Assembly: GCF_016711335.1 (NCBI RefSeq) | Contig: NZ_JADJTF010000001.1 | Span: 1-64,000, forward strand | DNA length: 64,000 nucleotides | Direction of reading: 5' to 3' | Source: Thiofilum sp. | Lineage (GTDB): Bacteria > Pseudomonadota > Gammaproteobacteria > Thiotrichales > Thiotrichaceae | In this document: in pieces, positions 60,862 to 64,000 of the stretch | How the letters are laid out: every line of letters starts with the position of its first letter | Position numbering within the stretch: the first letter of the stretch is position 1 | The notes under the pieces: model-generated | What the model was told of the DNA's origin: nothing | The model's database searches: none | What the model saw: only the letters and a program-made list of their open reading frames with translations | Program-made: the position numbers and the translations under genes

Positions 60862-60929
60862 GGTAACCTATCTTATCTAGTTAGAACTAAGCGTTACCAT
60901 CATAGACTATTCACCAAGGAGAATGCAGG

Positions 60930-61346
60930 GTGGAAGAGAAAGATATTAAACGCGCTGGACTAAAAATCACCCAGCCACGCCTTAAAATTCTTGAACTATT
61001 AAGCACTGCTCCTGATCGGCACATGAGCGCTGAAGAAATATATCGCCGCCTATTGTCTAATGATGAGGATATTGGGTTAGCCACCGTTTATCGGGTACTG
61101 ACACAATTTGAAGCGGCTGGACTGATTACACGTCACCACTTTGAAGGCACTCAAGCTGTATTTGAAATCAGCAGTGAGGATCATCATGACCATATGGTGT
61201 GTAGTAAGACGGGGCGCGTGGTTGAGTTTTTTGATGAGGTGATTGAACAACGTCAACAAGCTATTGCAGCTGCGCATGGCTTTAAAATTAGTGGTCATTC
61301 ACTCATTCTTTATGGCGAATTTACTCAAAAAGCTGACGAAAGCTAA
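60930..61346 (+). CDS. fur: Ferric uptake regulator
   Basis: This 138-residue Fur has the HTH part (SAEEIYRRLLSNDEDIGLAT; VYRVLTQFEAAGLI) and the metal-binding HHDHMVCSKTGRVVEFFDE. It has a single Cys there, so the C-x-x-C structural zinc motif of E. coli Fur is missing, as in several beta/gamma members. It starts with GTG after AAGGAGAATGCAGG. It is divergent from bamE. Confidence 0.95.
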   Translation: MEEKDIKRAGLKITQPRLKILELLSTAPDRHMSAEEIYRRLLSNDEDIGLATVYRVLTQFEAAGLITRHHFEGTQAVFEISSEDHHDHMVCSKTGRVVEFFDEVIEQRQQAIAAAHGFKISGHSLILYGEFTQKADES

Positions 61347-61433
61347 GCAAAACGCTTGATCTTTTTTTGCATTTCTTGGTGACCACGGTATAATCTTGCG
61401 TTCACTAAAATCCGTAATTTTTGAAGTGGTACT

Positions 61434-61649
61434 ATGCCAAGCGTAAAAGTAAGAGAATCAGAGCCATTTGAAGTGGCACTCCGCCGTTTTAAACGCACTT
61501 GCGAAAAAGCAGGTGTTGTTGCTGAAGTTCGTAGCCGCGAATTTTATGAAAAACCTACAGCGATCCGTAAACGTGAACGCGCTGCTGCGGTCAAACGCAA
61601 TCTAAAGCGTATTTCTCGTGATTTAAATCGTCGGGTTCGCTTGTACTAA
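61434..61649 (+). CDS. rpsU: 30S ribosomal protein S21
   Basis: This is the usual 71-residue basic S21: PSVKVRESEPFEVALRRFKR, REFYEKPTAIRKRERAAAVK. It leads rpsU-yqeY, 16 bases apart. In many relatives dnaG and rpoD follow; here they are replaced by hemE, so the macromolecular-synthesis operon is not conserved in this region. Confidence 0.97.
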   Translation: MPSVKVRESEPFEVALRRFKRTCEKAGVVAEVRSREFYEKPTAIRKRERAAAVKRNLKRISRDLNRRVRLY

Positions 61650-61665
61650 TAAGCAGTACTCTACC

Positions 61666-62112
61666 ATGTCACTTAAGACTCAATTGACAGACGACATGAA
61701 AGCAGCCATGCGTGCTCAAGATAAAGCACGCTTGGGGGCTATTCGTCTGATTCTCGCAGCGGTCAAACAACAAGAAGTTGATACCCGCACCGAACAAAGC
61801 GATAGCGATATTATTGCCACTCTGACTAAGATGGTGAAACAACGTCGTGATTCGATTAGCCAATTTAGCGCTGCTAACCGCATGGATCTTGTGGCTCAAG
61901 AGCAAACTGAGCTGGATGTGATCCAACAGTATTTACCCCAAGCCCTGAGCGAGGCAGAAGTAGCCGCCTTGATTAGCCAAGCTATTCAAGAAACAGGTGC
62001 TGCAACCGCTCAAGAAATGGGCAAAGTCATGAACTGGCTGAAACCCAAGGTACAAGGGCGTACCGATATGGGTAAACTTAGCGGCTTAATTAAAGCGCAA
62101 CTCAGCGCCTAA
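61666..62112 (+). CDS. GatB/YqeY domain protein
   Basis: The 148-residue protein has MRAQDKARLGAIRLILAAVK, QTELDVIQQYLPQALSEAEV and MGKVMNWLKPKVQGRTDMGK, typical of YqeY. It resembles the tRNA-binding tail of GatB, but the biological role is unresolved. It directly follows rpsU, as in many proteobacteria. Confidence 0.93.
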   Translation: MSLKTQLTDDMKAAMRAQDKARLGAIRLILAAVKQQEVDTRTEQSDSDIIATLTKMVKQRRDSISQFSAANRMDLVAQEQTELDVIQQYLPQALSEAEVAALISQAIQETGAATAQEMGKVMNWLKPKVQGRTDMGKLSGLIKAQLSA

Positions 62113-62153
62113 TTTTTTCTTGCTCTTAGTATTAGCTCAGCAGAGGTAATTAA

Positions 62154-63221
62154 ATGAAACCTATGAATGATCGTTTCTTGCGTGCTCTGCTGCGCCAACC
62201 TGTCGATACCACGCCTTTGTGGATTATGCGCCAAGCAGGACGTTATTTACCCGAATATCGTGCTACTCGTGCGCGAGCGGGTAGTTTTATGGATTTATGC
62301 AAAAATCCAGAGCTAGCCTGTGAGGTCACGCTCCAACCGCTAGAACGTTTTGATTTAGACGCGGCGATTCTATTCTCTGACATTCTCACCGTTCCCGACG
62401 CTATGGGGTTGGGTTTATATTTTTCCGAAGGTGAAGGTCCACGCTTTGAGCGCCCCGTACAAACTGAAGCCGCGATTCAAGCCTTAAGTATTCCCGACCC
62501 CGAATTAGAGCTAGGCTATGTGATGGATGCAGTACGCACCATTCGTAAAGCACTGAATAATCGCATCCCGCTGATTGGCTTTTCCGGTAGCCCTTGGACA
62601 CTAGCGACTTATATGGTTGAAGGGGGTTCGAGTAAAGAGTATGGCAAAGTCAAAGGCTTACTCTATGACAATCCTAAAGCTATGCATTTATTGCTGGATA
62701 AGTTAGCGGACAGTGTGACCAGTTATCTCAATGCCCAAATTGCAGCCGGTGCACAAGCGGCAATGATTTTTGATACTTGGGGTGGAACCTTAACACCGAG
62801 CACTTATCAAGAGTTCTCCCTACGCTATATGGAAAAGATTGTTAAAAACCTCACTCGGACGGTTGATGGCGAAACGATACCTGTCATTTTATTCACCAAA
62901 GGCGGTATGCAATGGCTGGAAACAATCGCGGCTACAGGCTGCGATGCCTTAGGTTTGGACTGGACGATTAATATTGGTGAAGCGCATCAACGGGTAGGCT
63001 CCAAAGTAGCCTTACAAGGCAATATGGACCCCTGTGTACTCTATGCCTCGCCTGAGACGATTCGCGCTCAAGTCAAGCAAATCATCAGTGACTTCCCTGC
63101 TCCGACAGGTCATGTATTTAATTTAGGTCATGGCATTCATCAGCATATTAATCCTGATCATGTCAAAGTACTGGTGGATGCCGTACATGAGTTTGGGCGT
63201 GTGGGAAAAACGCTTAACTAA
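62154..63221 (+). CDS. hemE: Uroporphyrinogen decarboxylase
   Basis: This 355-residue enzyme removes four carboxylates from uroporphyrinogen III on the heme path. It has the substrate-binding WIMRQAGRYLPEYRATR, AILFSDILTVPDAMG, FSGSPWTLATYMVEGG and FNLGHGIHQHINPDHV. The frame may start at 62154 or at the ATG three codons later. The 41-base gap to yqeY suggests possible readthrough. Confidence 0.97.
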   Translation: MKPMNDRFLRALLRQPVDTTPLWIMRQAGRYLPEYRATRARAGSFMDLCKNPELACEVTLQPLERFDLDAAILFSDILTVPDAMGLGLYFSEGEGPRFERPVQTEAAIQALSIPDPELELGYVMDAVRTIRKALNNRIPLIGFSGSPWTLATYMVEGGSSKEYGKVKGLLYDNPKAMHLLLDKLADSVTSYLNAQIAAGAQAAMIFDTWGGTLTPSTYQEFSLRYMEKIVKNLTRTVDGETIPVILFTKGGMQWLETIAATGCDALGLDWTINIGEAHQRVGSKVALQGNMDPCVLYASPETIRAQVKQIISDFPAPTGHVFNLGHGIHQHINPDHVKVLVDAVHEFGRVGKTLN

Positions 63222-63426
63222 ATCATAGCCCCTACATCACCAACCTTTAGTATGACTAAGTACTTGAGCCAAAGTAAGCGCATGTCCTATGCAGCCACAT
63301 ATGTCCCTATAAGCTTCAAGGCAGCTTCTTTGCTGCTAAGACTGCTTCACAGTTGCTTTTAGCTAGATGCTTATTTCTATATCGCCGTTTGGGGCAGAAT
63401 TAGTGTATTACCCCTACAAACATACG

Positions 63427-63483
63427 ATTAGATAAAAGACAAGGTTGTTTCCACTCGAAATTAGATAAAAAACAAGGTTGTTT
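63427..63483 (+). repeat. Pair of 24-bp direct repeats
   Basis: ATTAGATAAAAGACAAGGTT (63427 onward, to 63450) and the same with one change (63460-63483) lie 33 bases apart between hemE and truA. The right copy ends next to the truA stop. Their function is unknown. Confidence 0.75.
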
Positions 63484-63498
63484 TATCACCACTATCCA

Positions 63499-64000
63499 CT
63501 AAACCAACGTAGGTGCATTACTCGGCTCTGGTAATTGAAAGCGTTCTGGATAGTAAGCTTGCACAAAATACAGCCCTTGAGGAGGAGCTGTCATTCCTGC
63601 CTTAGTACGATCTTTTAAAGCTAATAACTCGGCTATCCATTCAATCGGTTTTTCACCCGTACCGACTTTTAATAATGACCCAACAATATTGCGCACCATA
63701 TGATGTAAAAAGGCATTAGCTTTAATATCCACATACAGCATTTCACCTGAGCGCCAAATGGTTAACTCTTGAATTTCACGCATGGCATGGCGGGCTTGAC
63801 ATCCAGCCGCACGAAAGCTAGAAAAATCATGCTCACCTAATAAGACTTGAGCCGCTTGATGCATGGCTTGATCATCGAGTGGGTAATACACCCACGCCGT
63901 TTTATTTTGGAATAAACCCGGACGCGCTAAACGATTTAAAATAATATACCGATAGCGTCTGGCAAACGCTGAAAAGCGAGCATGAAAATCTTCTTCAATA
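63499..64000 (-). CDS. truA: tRNA pseudouridine synthase A (partial, runs off right edge)
   Basis: The C-terminal part of TruA, which makes pseudouridine 38-40 in tRNAs, reads on the minus strand: RRYRYIILNRLARPGLFQNK, FLHHMVRNIVGSLLKVGTG and TAPPQGLYFVQAYYPERF. The frame is open from the window end to the stop at 63499; the N-terminal half with the catalytic Asp lies outside the window. Confidence 0.94.
   Translation of the reverse strand, partial: IEEDFHARFSAFARRYRYIILNRLARPGLFQNKTAWVYYPLDDQAMHQAAQVLLGEHDFSSFRAAGCQARHAMREIQELTIWRSGEMLYVDIKANAFLHHMVRNIVGSLLKVGTGEKPIEWIAELLALKDRTKAGMTAPPQGLYFVQAYYPERFQLPEPSNAPTLV

Overview
The window looks like chromosome of a gammaproteobacterium, most likely a sulfur-oxidizing member of the Thiotrichales (Thiothrix-like). 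This is inferred from the house-keeping gene types (nuoABC, ftsYEX, rsmD, smpB, ratA, rnfH, bamE, fur, rpsU, hemE, truA), a sulfide:quinone-reductase-like flavoprotein, membrane-bound cupredoxins, a Trp/Asn/Pro-rich secreted protein and a moderate G+C content. No rRNA operon or CRISPR array is visible. One intact tRNA gene (Thr, anticodon UGU) and a partial copy of it are present.

0-12.4 kb: the start of the complex I operon (nuoA-nuoB-nuoC, minus strand), then a tripartite tricarboxylate transporter locus (tctC-tctB-tctA plus an AbrB-type membrane protein). tctA carries a one-base frameshift in a G-run and is split by a 1.27-kb IS with a perfect 9-bp target duplication. Next come two paralogous polytopic membrane proteins with C-terminal cupredoxin domains, one with all four copper ligands and one that lost three. 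They are followed by a sulfide:quinone-reductase-like gene with three frameshifts and a DUF1703-type ATPase/nuclease.

12.4-26 kb: a hotdog thioesterase, a D-lactate dehydrogenase-like flavoprotein, moaB, a small exported polylysine-like protein, a two-component system, corA, two related outer-membrane beta-barrels, a DUF333 protein and a small arsenic locus (arsR, arsN2-like acetyltransferase, arsI-like C-As lyase). An araC / aldo-keto reductase module follows; the reductase is split by a second, intact IS, and the module lies between identical 24-bp direct repeats.

26-41 kb: a DUF1615 protein, rsmD and two M16 peptidases, divergent from ftsY-ftsE-ftsX. Then a Pro/Trp/Asn-rich secreted protein and a yejABEF-like peptide/microcin importer whose binding protein appears membrane-anchored.

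41-46.4 kb: a defence and addiction cluster with a single-chain type IIG restriction-modification enzyme, a YoeB/YefM pair and an HTH/PIN pair.

46.4-58.3 kb: an 11.86-kb integrative element in the 3' end of the tRNA-Thr gene, bounded by 66-bp direct repeats. It encodes a P4-type tyrosine integrase with paired arm-type repeats at both ends, two clusters of 9-bp GTAACCGAT iterons, an AlpA-like regulator, a Toprim primase-like protein and a DUF927 helicase-like ATPase. It also carries a YafQ/DinJ pair, a divergent pair of ribbon-helix-helix proteins with a shared operator array, a DUF29 protein, an acidic repeat protein, and an unrecognised operon encoding a membrane/coiled-coil protein whose C-terminal domain is repeated as a stand-alone gene. 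The replication operon follows a strong promoter and two tandem terminators, as in P4-style termination immunity. No capsid, tail, relaxase or conjugation genes are seen, so it resembles a P4-like satellite or replicating integrative element of undescribed type and is the best candidate here for something new.

58.4-64 kb: conserved chromosomal genes trmJ, smpB, ratA-rnfH, bamE, fur, rpsU-yqeY, hemE and the 3' part of truA.
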